Source of the DNA: Sternotherus odoratus | Taxonomy: Eukaryota > Chordata > Testudines > Kinosternidae | DNA: 64,000 bases | Assembly (NCBI GenBank): GCA_032164245.1 | Contig: JAVMKO010000003.1 | Span: 88,225,890 to 88,289,889 of the forward strand | Reading direction: 5' to 3' | In this document: in pieces, positions 53,741 to 62,781 of the stretch | Layout: every line of letters starts with the position of its first letter | How positions within the stretch are numbered: the first letter of the stretch is position 1 | Program-made: the position numbers and the translations under genes | The notes under the pieces: generated by a model | What the model was told of the DNA's origin: nothing | Database searches by the model: none | The model's input: only the letters and a program-made list of their open reading frames with translations

Positions 53741-53982
53741 CTGCATTAAGGCCTTTTTATTTTATTTTTATTTTATTTTTGCTTGAGGACTGGCCATAGC
53801 CCTCCCCCCTATTCACACACACCCAGCTCTGTCCCAAACTCTTGGAGACTGTACCTCTGTGCTAGCCTTTTTTTAAAAGACAAACTTAGCAAAGCTGTTA
53901 GATCATTGGCTAATTTATACTTCCAGTGGTATCTAGTGCATTTACATGAGCTATTTCCACCTGTGTTGCTGTGTTACTCTAG

Positions 53983-54141
53983 AGAGGATGAACATGCCCT
54001 CATCCAGCAGTACTGTCAAACTCTTGGAGGAGAATCGCCTGTGAGTCAACCGCAGAGTCCTGCACAAATCCTGAAGTCTGTGGAAAAGGAAGAACGGGGA
54101 GAGCTGGAGCGCATCATTGCTGATCTCGAGGAAGAGCAAAG
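53983..54141 (+). CDS. UTRN: Utrophin exon (dystrophin exon 74 equivalent), syntrophin binding and coiled coil start
   Basis: This 159-bp exon lies between CTCTAG and the donor GTGGTG and equals dystrophin exon 74 in length. It completes Val and reads [20 protein letters not shown], then [20 protein letters not shown], then [12 protein letters not shown]. The first half belongs to the syntrophin-binding region; the [15 protein letters not shown] part starts the first coiled coil, which pairs with dystrobrevin. The donor GTGGTG departs from the GTRAGT consensus at two positions. Confidence 0.96.
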
Positions 54142-54568
54142 GTGGTGTAATCTTCCCGCGCAGCATGTGAACTGACATTTCATTAGCTCTGTTTTAATCA
54201 TGCACACACTGTATAATCCTTGTTTGGACAAAATGAAAAAAGCACCTGAAATGGGCACTGAAGTCACAGTTTCTGGTGAAAACCGGACCAGAGTTTTAGC
54301 TCTTCACAGTGGCCCTTTGCAAGTTAAGTTGCTGGGCCTGTGATCAGACGGTCTAACAAAGTAGCAATTTCACTCCTACTTGTTTGTGCTGCAGCTGTCT
54401 AATTTATCATGCGCTGTGAGCCTAGACTTTATCTTGATATAAGATACTTAGGCTCCATAGATATAGGTAATGAAAAGATTCACTGAATTAGGGAACATAT
54501 ATTTAATTATGTTGTCATGTATCCTGCTATGAAATGTAATCTCCTTTTTGTCTTTATAATTGTGTTAG
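54142..54568 (+). other. UTRN: UTRN intron (427 bp)
   Basis: This short intron starts with the weak donor GTGGTG and ends with TGTTAG. I see no repeat or gene in it. Confidence 0.9.
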
Positions 54569-54812
54569 GAGCCTGCAGGTGGAATATGAGCAGCTAAAGG
54601 AACAGCATCTTCGGAGAGGAATAAACCCTCTTGCCTCCCCCCCAGACTCCATTGTATCGCCCCACCACACTTCTGAAGATGCTGAGCTCATTGCTGAGGC
54701 CAAACTCCTAAGGCAGCATAAAGGTCGTTTGGAGGCTAGAATGCAAATATTGGAAGATCACAACAAACAGCTGGAGTCTCAGCTTCACCGGCTACGACAG
54801 CTGCTTGAGCAG
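54569..54812 (+). CDS. UTRN: Utrophin exon (dystrophin exon 75 equivalent), coiled coils H1 and H2
   Basis: This 244-bp exon lies between TGTTAG and GTACAA. It completes a split Arg and reads [17 protein letters not shown], then a Pro-rich linker [16 protein letters not shown], then [20 protein letters not shown], then [20 protein letters not shown] and L-R-Q-L-L-E-Q. The two helical stretches flanking the Pro break are the dystrobrevin-binding coiled coils of the family. The second coil is nearly invariant in dystrophins and utrophins. The linker differs from the human one as I recall it, where it reads L-P-V-G-S-P-P-E-S-I-I. Confidence 0.97.
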
Positions 54813-55825
54813 GTACAATAAGTAGTGGTACCCTCCCACAACTCTCATGCTTATGAGATGGCATTCATGTCCGAGCTGAACTTTTTTACATTCAATCACA
54901 AAACATTTAATGCATTTGCGACATTTCTCCCTTAATTAGCTTACTCTGGTGTCTTCAGTTTTATTGATGGGGTGGGAAAGGGTGTGTATTTATAACCTTC
55001 ACTCATAAATATATTTCCAATAGCAAAAAACAAAACTTGAAGCAAAGTGATTCTTCAATAAAGCCTGTCACATAGGGCAAATAAAACATTTTCTATCCCT
55101 AAAACTGCCAGTTGTAGCACCCTCCTGCCAATAACCAAAAACTCATCTGGCATGTTCAACATGCTAATAATATGGCTGTCTTTCTTTATTTATTTACAAT
55201 GTCTTTCCAAGAGCTCAAGGCACTTTTGACATCTATGAAAGTTTTCAGAACTACTTAACAAAAATAAGTGCATCACTTTTCTCAAAACAAACAAGAAACT
55301 GAGGAAAAAATATCCCTCTCCCCCTCCAGCCAGTGGGCCCTGCCTCACAATACACCTGCCTAGCCCTTATCTCTCTGCTCCTTATCACTCCTTCTCCAGA
55401 TGCTTGGTCTGACTGTTAAAGTTGGGCACTGCACCATTTCTCAGAATTACGATGATAGAGAGGACCAAGCGATTTGTCTCACAGGCAGTGAAGAAATTCA
55501 TTCCTAAGGAAATGGGGAAAAGCTAGACAATTCCTTCACTAGCTCTTTTGAGTAACACATATATACATTTGGTATGTGCAGTAAAATGATGGTGTAGCTA
55601 TAACTGAATGTTGCTGTAGAGAAACCTACCTCTTTCTTGCAAGTGTCAATAACTATGGCGTGGGTTTTTTTAATTCTGGAAGTGTGCACACACAGGTTCT
55701 ATAGATTGCAAGTCTTGTCTAGGTCCAGAAAAGGCTGGATTTTAAGCATTGTTTTGATTGCACTATTTTGGATCTGGGGACTTAACAAATTTGCAGAGCT
55801 GATACATCACCTTTCCCTTCTAGAT

Positions 55826-56060
55826 CAGTGGTCTTCAAACTGGGGTGCGCAATCCCCCAGCAGCACCGCCGAGCCCGTCCGGGAGACTGATGAACTCCCA
55901 GGCAGGCTATTTTGGTCCCGCTGAAATGCCGCTGCCACCGCGCAGCTTCCAGGTTTTGTGGCGGCATTTTGGCAGACATACCTGCCCCAGGGGCCGCCAG
56001 ACTTTTCCCTCCGCGGAAAGGGGCTGCGGGGGGGGGGGGGGGAAAGTTTGCAGACCCCTG
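55826..56060. mobile_element. Short non-autonomous hAT element
   Basis: The left end CAGTGGTCTTCAAACTGGGG and the right end AAAGTTTGCAGACCCCTG are inverted. A perfect 8-bp duplication TTCTAGAT flanks it (55818-55825 and 56061-56068). The interior is GC-rich (for example CCGCTGCCACCGCGCAGCTT) and ends in a 13-base G-run with a short GGGGAAAG. No transposase or tandem array; it may show what the swollen elements looked like before array growth. Confidence 0.95.
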
Positions 56061-56584
56061 TTCTAGATTACCAGTTCAGATCAATCCTTGTTCAATGTGA
56101 CAAATATTCCCTGGTTTTGGTGGATCTAATGAATGGTCTTAGTCCAGTTCCAGTTGGCCACATCAGATAAAATGGACATCACACTAGGAATTCCATTCTG
56201 TTTTATTCTATTATTAGCACCTAAGAATTAATTCGTACCCTTGTTGGCAGTCCTGGAAGAAAGGTCAAGAAATAGAGTTCCAAAGACTGAACTACACTCT
56301 CATCTATGTAGGTAGTTCTGGCAGAACACTATTAGGATGCACCTGTCACAGTGGTGTAGCTATTCTGCTAGCAGAGGACTTCAGTTCAGTGGTGTAGTGG
56401 TAAAAAAAAGTGGGTAAGCTAACCGTTTTAGCATTCCAAGCTGGACCGTGGCAAATGAGAAGTGGGTAGACTCCATTTACTCTTACTGCTTCTTTTGCTG
56501 TTGCTGTCATTTGGGCACCAACTTTTCACCAAGATTCAAGTGGCTTAAATATTTACATAGGAAAATGGGAATTGGCACAGTGGT

Positions 56585-56840
56585 TCTTCTTTGAGTGGTT
56601 GCTCATATCAGTTCCAGTTAGGTGAGGGCGCGCTGCGTGCATGGTCATCGGAGAGTTTTTTCCCTAGCAGGCCATAGAGGTGCCACTCCAGGGGGCTCCA
56701 CAGCTGGCCCAATGGGTGCTGCTGGAGGAAAAGTTTCCAATGACTGTGCACATGGCACGCACACACCTAATTGGAGTGGATATGAACAACACATCTTGCA
56801 GAACAACAGTTAGGAAGAAACGGTTACTCACCTTCTCATA
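56585..56840. mobile_element. Inverted-arm element, DIRS-like terminal repeats
   Basis: The left arm TTCTTTGAGTGGTTGCTCAT, TCAGTTCCAGTTAGGTGAGG, GCATGGTCATCGGAGAGTTT pairs with the right arm AAAGTTTCCAATGACTGTGC, ACACCTAATTGGAGTGGATA, GGAAGAAACGGTTACTCACC. The arms meet near CACTCCAGGGGGCTCCACAG. The GGTTACTCACC end also occurs, as AGGTTACTCA and GAGTAACCTC, in the DIRS-like remnant at 23100-24718. It probably consists of two terminal repeats joined after loss of the body. Confidence 0.5.
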
Positions 56841-57389
56841 TCCATGATCCATCAAATCCGGTATCTTGAGATGACAGTGGCCCTTACCTGGTGCTTCAGG
56901 GAAAGGTTTTTAAAACCTCCTTTATAGATGGTTGTGCAGTAACATGCTCATCAGGGAAGTTTCTCTTGAGCTGCAGATAGTTAATAATTAGCCTACATCC
57001 TAAAGTACGAGGGTTTACATTTCTTAAAACACTTTATTCTGTCCAATATAACTCTGGATATTCTTATTGTTCATAGAATTGTGCAATCCTTTTGGAATCC
57101 GCCATAAGCTCTTTTTCTCAATAATATCATTTGGCAGTTAAGGTGATTTCTGTGTTGTGCAAAAAAAAAAAAATTGTAGCAGCTTCACCTTTTAATTTTG
57201 AGTGTCTCCTCGTTCTTTCTGACTGGAAATGGAAGAGCACAATTCACCTTCACTCTACAATTCGTTATTTTAAACTCATCTATCATGTCACCTACATATA
57301 TCTAATTTCCCTTTGTCTTCATATGGGAGTCATTTGATGCTTCTACTCGTCGTGGCTGCCCTTTTCCAAGCCATTTCTCTTTCAGTTCT

Positions 57390-57905
57390 ACCTTTCTTGA
57401 GGTGTGGTGGTCAGAACTGAGTGCCATCTTCAAGGCGAAGGTGTACCACTAATTTACATAACATTTTCCATAGTTTTTGGTAAGCCTTTCTAAGCACACT
57501 CCTAATATCTTGTTTGCTTTTTTAGCCACTAGTACACAGTAAACAGATGTTTTTAGTGAGTTTAATGACACCTTAGTCTTTCCTCAATGATTCACTTAGA
57601 ACACATCAGTGTTTATGAATAATTTCAGTTGTACTTTCAAGGGTGCGCTACTTTGCTTTGTGAAAGATCATTAATGCATTTATTATCATCAGTGGTCCTA
57701 GTGTGGATCCTTTGGACACCCCACCACTAACCTTCTTCCATACTGACCATTTATTCCCACTTTGTTTTATGTCTCTTAGCCAGTTTCTAATCCATGGCAA
57801 ACCTTTACCTTCAGCTCTGTCCCTTCTTTGTTTTCTTGTGGGGGATTTAACAAAGCTTTTTGAAAGTCCAAGTACATTTTATTTATTCCCTTTCCTTTAA
57901 TTTTA
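57390..57905 (-). mobile_element. CR1-like LINE fragment, antisense
   Basis: On the minus strand one frame gives Y-L-D-F-Q-K-A-F, later L-P-W-I-R-N-W-L-R-D-I-K-Q-S-G-N-K-W-S-V, and then V-S-G-G-V-S-K-G-S-T-L-G-P-L. D-F-x-K-A-F and S-G-V-P-Q-G-S-x-L-G-P are conserved reverse-transcriptase motifs of CR1 LINEs. The copy is decayed with stops and frame breaks. Confidence 0.75.
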
Positions 57906-58257
57906 TTGACTTAAATAAATCTGTTTTAAAAATGTGATTTAAGAGATCATTTTTCACCATGGATGAGATGAATGGTTAGCTGACTATCACAATGTTTTTT
58001 TTTAATAATAATCACTAGTATTAGTCTGAAAATTTGGCTAAACTATTTACAGTAAATTTTTTGCCATCACTGGCATTTCTCATCATCTCCTTGTTCCTAT
58101 CTTCTGTCAGCTGCAAGATGGTCTTTTCTCACTTAGCCGCCTGGTTACAGCGGGTAGCTTCATGATTGTTATTTGGGTTAATAACTTGTCAAATTAATCT
58201 AAAAGCACTAGTACTTTTTTCTCCGTAGATGCAGAGTGGGTATCTCTACGCATAGAT

Positions 58258-58270
58258 GGGGGGGGGGGGG
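58258..58270. repeat. Poly-G run of 13
   Basis: A 13-base G homopolymer lies between CATAGAT and AATGAATG. It is not part of a repeat that I recognise. Confidence 0.85.
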
Positions 58271-58725
58271 AATGAATGAAACTTAACTGTCATGCCATAG
58301 CAGTCTGATCTGTATTTGAGACTGTTGAAAGAAATTCCTTAGGGAATAAATGTAGCAGAAATATGCATGCACTCTCTCATCTATATTTACCTATTACAGG
58401 TCACAAAATTCAGGGGTGAGCATGGTATTTTTATTCTAGCAAGACCAGAGGATTCGTAGCTATCACACATTGTCATATTTGTCTGCCTGTTTGATTATAG
58501 TGCCAAACATGGGAGGTGCAACAGAACTGGCATGTGACAATTTTGACACCAACATGTTAATTGTAAAGAAGAGAAATAAAAAAGCTATGTTCTTTTCCTT
58601 CTTTCATCTCCTTTTGAAACTGCAGGCTCCAGGCCCCATGAAAACAAGACCCTGTTACTAGGGGCATTACAAATCTGTGGTAGTTCTTTCCTATTTGACT
58701 AATCTACTGAACAGAGGTTTTATCT

Positions 58726-58796
58726 AGGATCTGATTCTGCACTATGGAAGTCAACGGGAGCTTGCCATTTACTTCAGTGGACACAGAATTAGACCA
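58726..58796. repeat. Ancient palindromic amniote repeat
   Basis: The outer arms AGGATCTGATTCTGCA and ACAGAATTAGACC and the inner arms GGAAGTCAACGGGAG and ATTTACTTCAGTGG are inverted. It is the fourth foldback repeat of this type in the window. Confidence 0.6.
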
Positions 58797-59101
58797 AAAG
58801 GAGGATCAGGGTAGAGTACAGCTCCCCCTCCTTTTGTTAAAAACAGAGAGCTAGTTTCTGTCATTCTCCGACTAGTGGAGTAAGGATGTACCTAGCAGAG
58901 AAATCTGAAGTGGATGCAGGAGAAGGAAGCAGATGCCTGGCTGAGGTTTCCTGTGACTCCTTCTCTTTCCCACTGGTGGATGGAAAAGCAACAGTAGCGG
59001 ACAAGGGAAGAAGAGAGAGTTTTCGTATCCATGTCCTAGCGTCTAAACACTCCCCTTGAGGGAAGACAGTTGCATGGGACATTCTGTACTATGTACTGCA
59101 T

Positions 59102-59296
59102 AGAGAGGTGACAGAGTCCTGTGGCACTTTAAAGACTAAGGTATTGAAGCATAAGCTTTTCGTACCCACTTCGTCAGATGCAAGCATGTATTAGTCCATG
59201 AAAGCTTATGCTTCAATACTTTAGTTAGTCTTTAAGGTGCCACAGGACTCTTAGTCTGGAATTGCAGAAGTGACAAACACGGCTACCTCTCTGATG
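59102..59296. mobile_element. Two Penelope tails, head to head
   Basis: The left half (59102-59188) has AGAGAGGTGACAGAGTCCTG, AAGCATAAGCTTTTCGTACC and CACTTCGTCAGATGC, a minus-strand copy. The right half (59189-59296) has CATGAAAGCTTATGCTTCAA, AGTCTTTAAGGTGCCACAGG and ACACGGCTACCTCTCTGATG, a plus-strand copy. They form an inverted pair of about 190 bp. In the left copy box I CTGACGA is intact on the minus strand (59171-59177) but stem II is cut short to GTGGGTAC before GAAA. The right copy lacks box I. Confidence 0.8.
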
Positions 59297-59639
59297 CATA
59301 GAGAGGTGGTTCAAAATCTATTTTGAAATGTCTACTAAAATGTAGAAAATTACTTCAGAATTTCAAAGTTCTCTGGAGAAGAACGTGCCTGCACCTCCTC
59401 TCTTTATTTGTTTTTAGATTAAAATGCACATGCGCTCATACTACTTCTGTTTTTCTGGAGTTTATTTGTCCAGCAGCATGGCACAAAGCAGCTCCAGTGC
59501 AGGGGAGAGTCTGAACCTATTTTCTGATCTCATTTGGTATAATGTTGCTGCCTGCCTTGTTTTGAACATGTCTAAACTTTTCTGTGATATGTATGTGTGT
59601 GGTTGACATGGGAGGATTTAGACTGCTTAGTGTTAAGCT

Positions 59640-59815
59640 AGTGGGTTCTAGTAGGTAGAGCATTTACTGGGAGTCGGGACTCCTGGGTTCTCAGCTCTGC
59701 CACTGACCCTTTGGGTAGCCTTGGGCAAGACTCTATACTTCAGTTTCGGCATCAGTAAAATGGGGCTATTGTGACATTTAACAAAAAACCTTTGAGATCC
59801 TCAGGTTGAAAGATC
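59640..59815 (+). mobile_element. MIR-type SINE, sense
   Basis: The order is TGGGTTCTAGTAGGTAGAGC, GGACTCCTGGGTTCTCAGCT, CTGCCACTGACCCTTTGGGT, AGCCTTGGGCAAGACTCTAT, CTTCAGTTTCGGCATCAGTA and AAATGGGGCTATTGTGACAT. This follows the MIR consensus from the tRNA-like head through the core (CTTGGGCAAG) to CATCAGTAAAATGGG. Confidence 0.85.
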
Positions 59816-61784
59816 TATATAGATGGATTGATTTATTTACACTGGATTGATTTATTTATACCGGATCAAGACTGGTATGCTGTTTCCATCACTGACCAGT
59901 ATCTGATTCTTCCGAGAGGGCAAAATAATTTATCTGGCCAGTTGTGCAGTCCTAGATTCTTTCTTGCCTTCTGCAACAGTCACTTGAAGTGTGAGATTTG
60001 ATGATCCTTTTTGGCATAGCCACCCTTTATTACAGTGTGCATGCATCAAATGTTACCCATTGGTTATAAAATGACACAGGCTTGTTTTAAAATCCAGCTG
60101 CAATATTTGCTTCTCACCTCCTCACCAATGGATTCCATAGGCTGACTACAGACTACGTAGAGTACAGTAGTATCTCCTTTATTTGTTTTAAATTTAACTG
60201 CTGTTGAATTCACCAAGCAAGCTTCCTGTTCTCATACTGTGAAATGGCATAATTAAGAGGAAATAATCTGTTTTCACCAATACCTCAACATCTCCTTTCT
60301 ATCCTAATGCATCTTGGTTTTGTAATCTCTCACCAGGCTTAATCTAATGCATCTATAGGTGAAATTTTAAAGGATTGATATAGTATTGCTTTGTATGAAG
60401 TCCAGACATAACTCTGATCCTCTTCCTTACCCTTCTCTGCACCTTTTTGATCACAGTTACAGCTGTAAAGTGAGGTGACCAAAACTAGCCAGAGTTCTAA
60501 CAACTTGGAGAATTCAAATGTTTTCTCTCTTACTAATCTCAGTCTACCTGTTAGGTAGGTAGGCAGGCAGCTGCCATGCCACTGAACTCAGGCTTGTTCT
60601 AGAAGAAGCAATTTCTCTTGACCTTTAATCTCTATGCCACTACAGTTCTGTGCTTTTCCCCAGTTGAGGCTAATAGTAGTGTGTGACAACTTTCTCCCTA
60701 CCCTGCTCTTCGCTGGGTGGGGACTAATTTAAGAACAACAAACTCATTTTATCTAGTAGTTGGATTTGAGTTTAAAGTTGAATGGCAAGTGACTTCACTA
60801 CACAACATGTTGTCTGTAAACTTCTTGATAATAAAACACCTGGAGATCCTGAAAGCATTTCTATTTCTCCTCTGAATATAAACTTGTGTTCCTTGATTTA
60901 TGCTGCTTTAAGATGGAGTTGACATTGTCGTAATGAAAGCAAAGGTGAGGTTTGGAGAGGGGGAAAACAGCTTTGTTAAAGTGCCCAATGGAAAATTTCT
61001 TTCTATTTCTTTCTGTTGTATATAGAGGGGAAAGACAAGCTTGCATTGTTAAACAGTTTCTTAAGTATATTTTAGCTAGAAATTGTCTGAGGAAATTAAA
61101 TGTTTCACTTATGGCTATTGGAGCTGGAAAGGAGAGGGGAGGTTTTCAGTGCAGGAGTTACATTTTTCCTTCATTTTGCTACTCCCTGCATCAACTAAAA
61201 CATCATTCTTAGTCATTCTAAATACTTTTTCAGTCTAGGTTTTAAAAGTCAGAATGTTAAACAGTAATTTTTAGGACTAAAGTGGAAGCACATTATTATT
61301 CAAAATCTCTGTGGCTGCATTTTCCAGGTTTAATTAAATAACATGGAAGATGAGTAGTTTGCATCCAGCAGAATACATGATAATCGTGGCACCCCCATTG
61401 TAGTTAAAGTTGCAAACCTGCGCAAACACCTGTTGTCACATATTCAAAGCTTCCCAAAATATTTAACTCTGGAGCTGAAATTTTCCATGACTAGTCTCGT
61501 CCTCAAGATGAATTTTTTAGGAATGTTTGAACAAAATCCCTTCTGATATTTTTGAGTTGTGTTACACTGAACCAACAGTTTGATCTTTTTAAATTTTTTA
61601 TGTATTTGTGTGTATGCACACAGAATCATGCATATATATAGATAGATATTGTTTGTGTATGTACATACATGTATGGCTATGTTCAAAATAAATACAACCA
61701 GCATTGTAGATAGAGCTTCTGACTTGGTGCCTCTATTTTTAGGTCACCAACGTGAGTTACCTCAGACTTGATTTTCATCACTGC

Positions 61785-62330
61785 TGAGCCCCCCATTGAT
61801 TTTAGTTAATTTTGGATGCTACCATTCACGATTTTATAGACCTCTATCATATCTCTCCTTAGTCATCTCCTTTCTAAGATGAACGGTCCTAGTCTTTTAA
61901 AACTGTCTTTGTATGGAAGCTGTTCCATACCACTAATCACTTTTGTTGCCATTCTCCATAGTGCTTCCAATTCTAATGTATCTTTTTTGAGATGGGGGGG
62001 ACCAGAACTGCATTCTGTAGTCACGGTACAGGCACAGCATGTATTTATATTCCGGCATTATGAATATTTACTCTTATTATCTATCCCCTTTCTAATGGTT
62101 CGTACGGTTCTGTTAGCGTTTTTGCGTGCCACTGCACACTGAGCATATGTTTGCAGTGAACTATCCACAATGATGCCAAGTTCTCTTTCTTGACTGGTAA
62201 CAGCTAATTTAGACTCCATCACTTTTTGTGTATAGTTGGGATTATGTTTTCCAATGTGCATTACTTTCCATTTGTCAACATTGAATTTCACCTGCCATTT
62301 TATGTCCAGTTACCCAGTTTGGGCAAGAAA
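61785..62330 (-). mobile_element. CR1-like LINE fragment, antisense
   Basis: The minus strand encodes C-terminal reverse-transcriptase sequence: M-K-F-N-V-D-K-W-K-V-M-H-I-G-K-H-N-P-N-Y, K-L-A-V-T-S-Q-E-R-E-L-G-I-I-V-D-S-S-L, then, downstream (61860-61930), L-P-Y-K-D-S-F-K-R-L-G-P-F and R-R-D-M-I-E-V-Y-K-I. The order K-V-M-H-I-G then R-E-L-G-I-I-V-D then R-L-x-x-L-G is the CR1 ORF2 C-terminal order. It ends 343 bp upstream of the last visible exon. Confidence 0.85.
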
Positions 62331-62596
62331 AGTGGACTGTTTTGTGTAATGGAGATTATTTCTCTATGGAACACATGCACAGTCAAACACTGTCTTAACA
62401 TGAGGGTGATAATTGGAAGCGGACTATGACAACATTGAAAGGTCAAATCTTTTTTTATAAATTATTTTTTTAGAAGTTAATCTTCCTAAGATCAACTCAT
62501 GATGGAACAGAGATGAGTGAGAATTAAAAGGAAACAAGAAATAACAAGAAGAGAAAAGAAAGAAAAATGGATGACAATGATTAAAAAGGGAGCAAC

Positions 62597-62612
62597 ACAC
62601 ACACACACACAC
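62597..62612. repeat. CA microsatellite
   Basis: Eight or nine CA/AC dinucleotides lie 60 bp upstream of the last visible exon, between GGAGCAACACA and TACCTTG. Confidence 0.85.
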
Positions 62613-62672
62613 ATACCTTGAACTTCTGCATTACTATAATGATGGATTTTTTGTTTCTAAAACCTCTTTCAG

Positions 62673-62781
62673 CCTGAATCAGATTCTAGAATTAATGGAG
62701 TCTCTTCCTGTGCTTCACCCCAGTATTCGGCTCACAGCTACTCACTTGATCAGGACACCAACTCACAGTTTCATCAGACAG
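62673..62781 (+). CDS. UTRN: Utrophin exon (dystrophin exon 76 equivalent), C-terminal tail
   Basis: This 109-bp exon lies between TTTCAG and GTTAGT. It reads [20 protein letters not shown], then [16 protein letters not shown] and one base of a split codon. The [10 protein letters not shown] and Q-F-H-Q segments are utrophin-specific; dystrophin has an unrelated, longer stretch here (exon 76, 124 bp). The exon follows the second coiled coil. The remaining short C-terminal exons (the A-P-P-H-D-T-S-T region of utrophin) were not found before the window end. Confidence 0.95.

Larger units (their letters stand above)
43694..53982 (+). other. UTRN: UTRN intron (10.3 kb)
   Basis: The intron runs from GTAAGT to CTCTAG. 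It holds a large unassigned repeat (about 44665-46700) split by a hAT element (44914-45602), a ZBED/hAT transposon (47811-49438), a CR1 (51845-53255), a palindromic repeat (53410-53477) and a MITE end (53681-53740). A C-run lies near 46099. I see no gene in 43700-44660, 46700-47800 or 49440-51840. Confidence 0.85.
54813..62672 (+). other. UTRN: UTRN intron (7.9 kb)
   Basis: The intron runs from GTACAA to TTTCAG. It contains a small hAT (55826-56060), an inverted-arm element (56585-56840), two antisense CR1 fragments (57390-57905 and 61785-62330), a G-run (58258-58270), a palindromic repeat (58726-58796), a head-to-head Penelope-tail pair (59102-59296), a MIR (59640-59815) and a CA microsatellite (62597-62612). 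I see no gene in 54820-55820 or 59820-61780. Confidence 0.85.
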
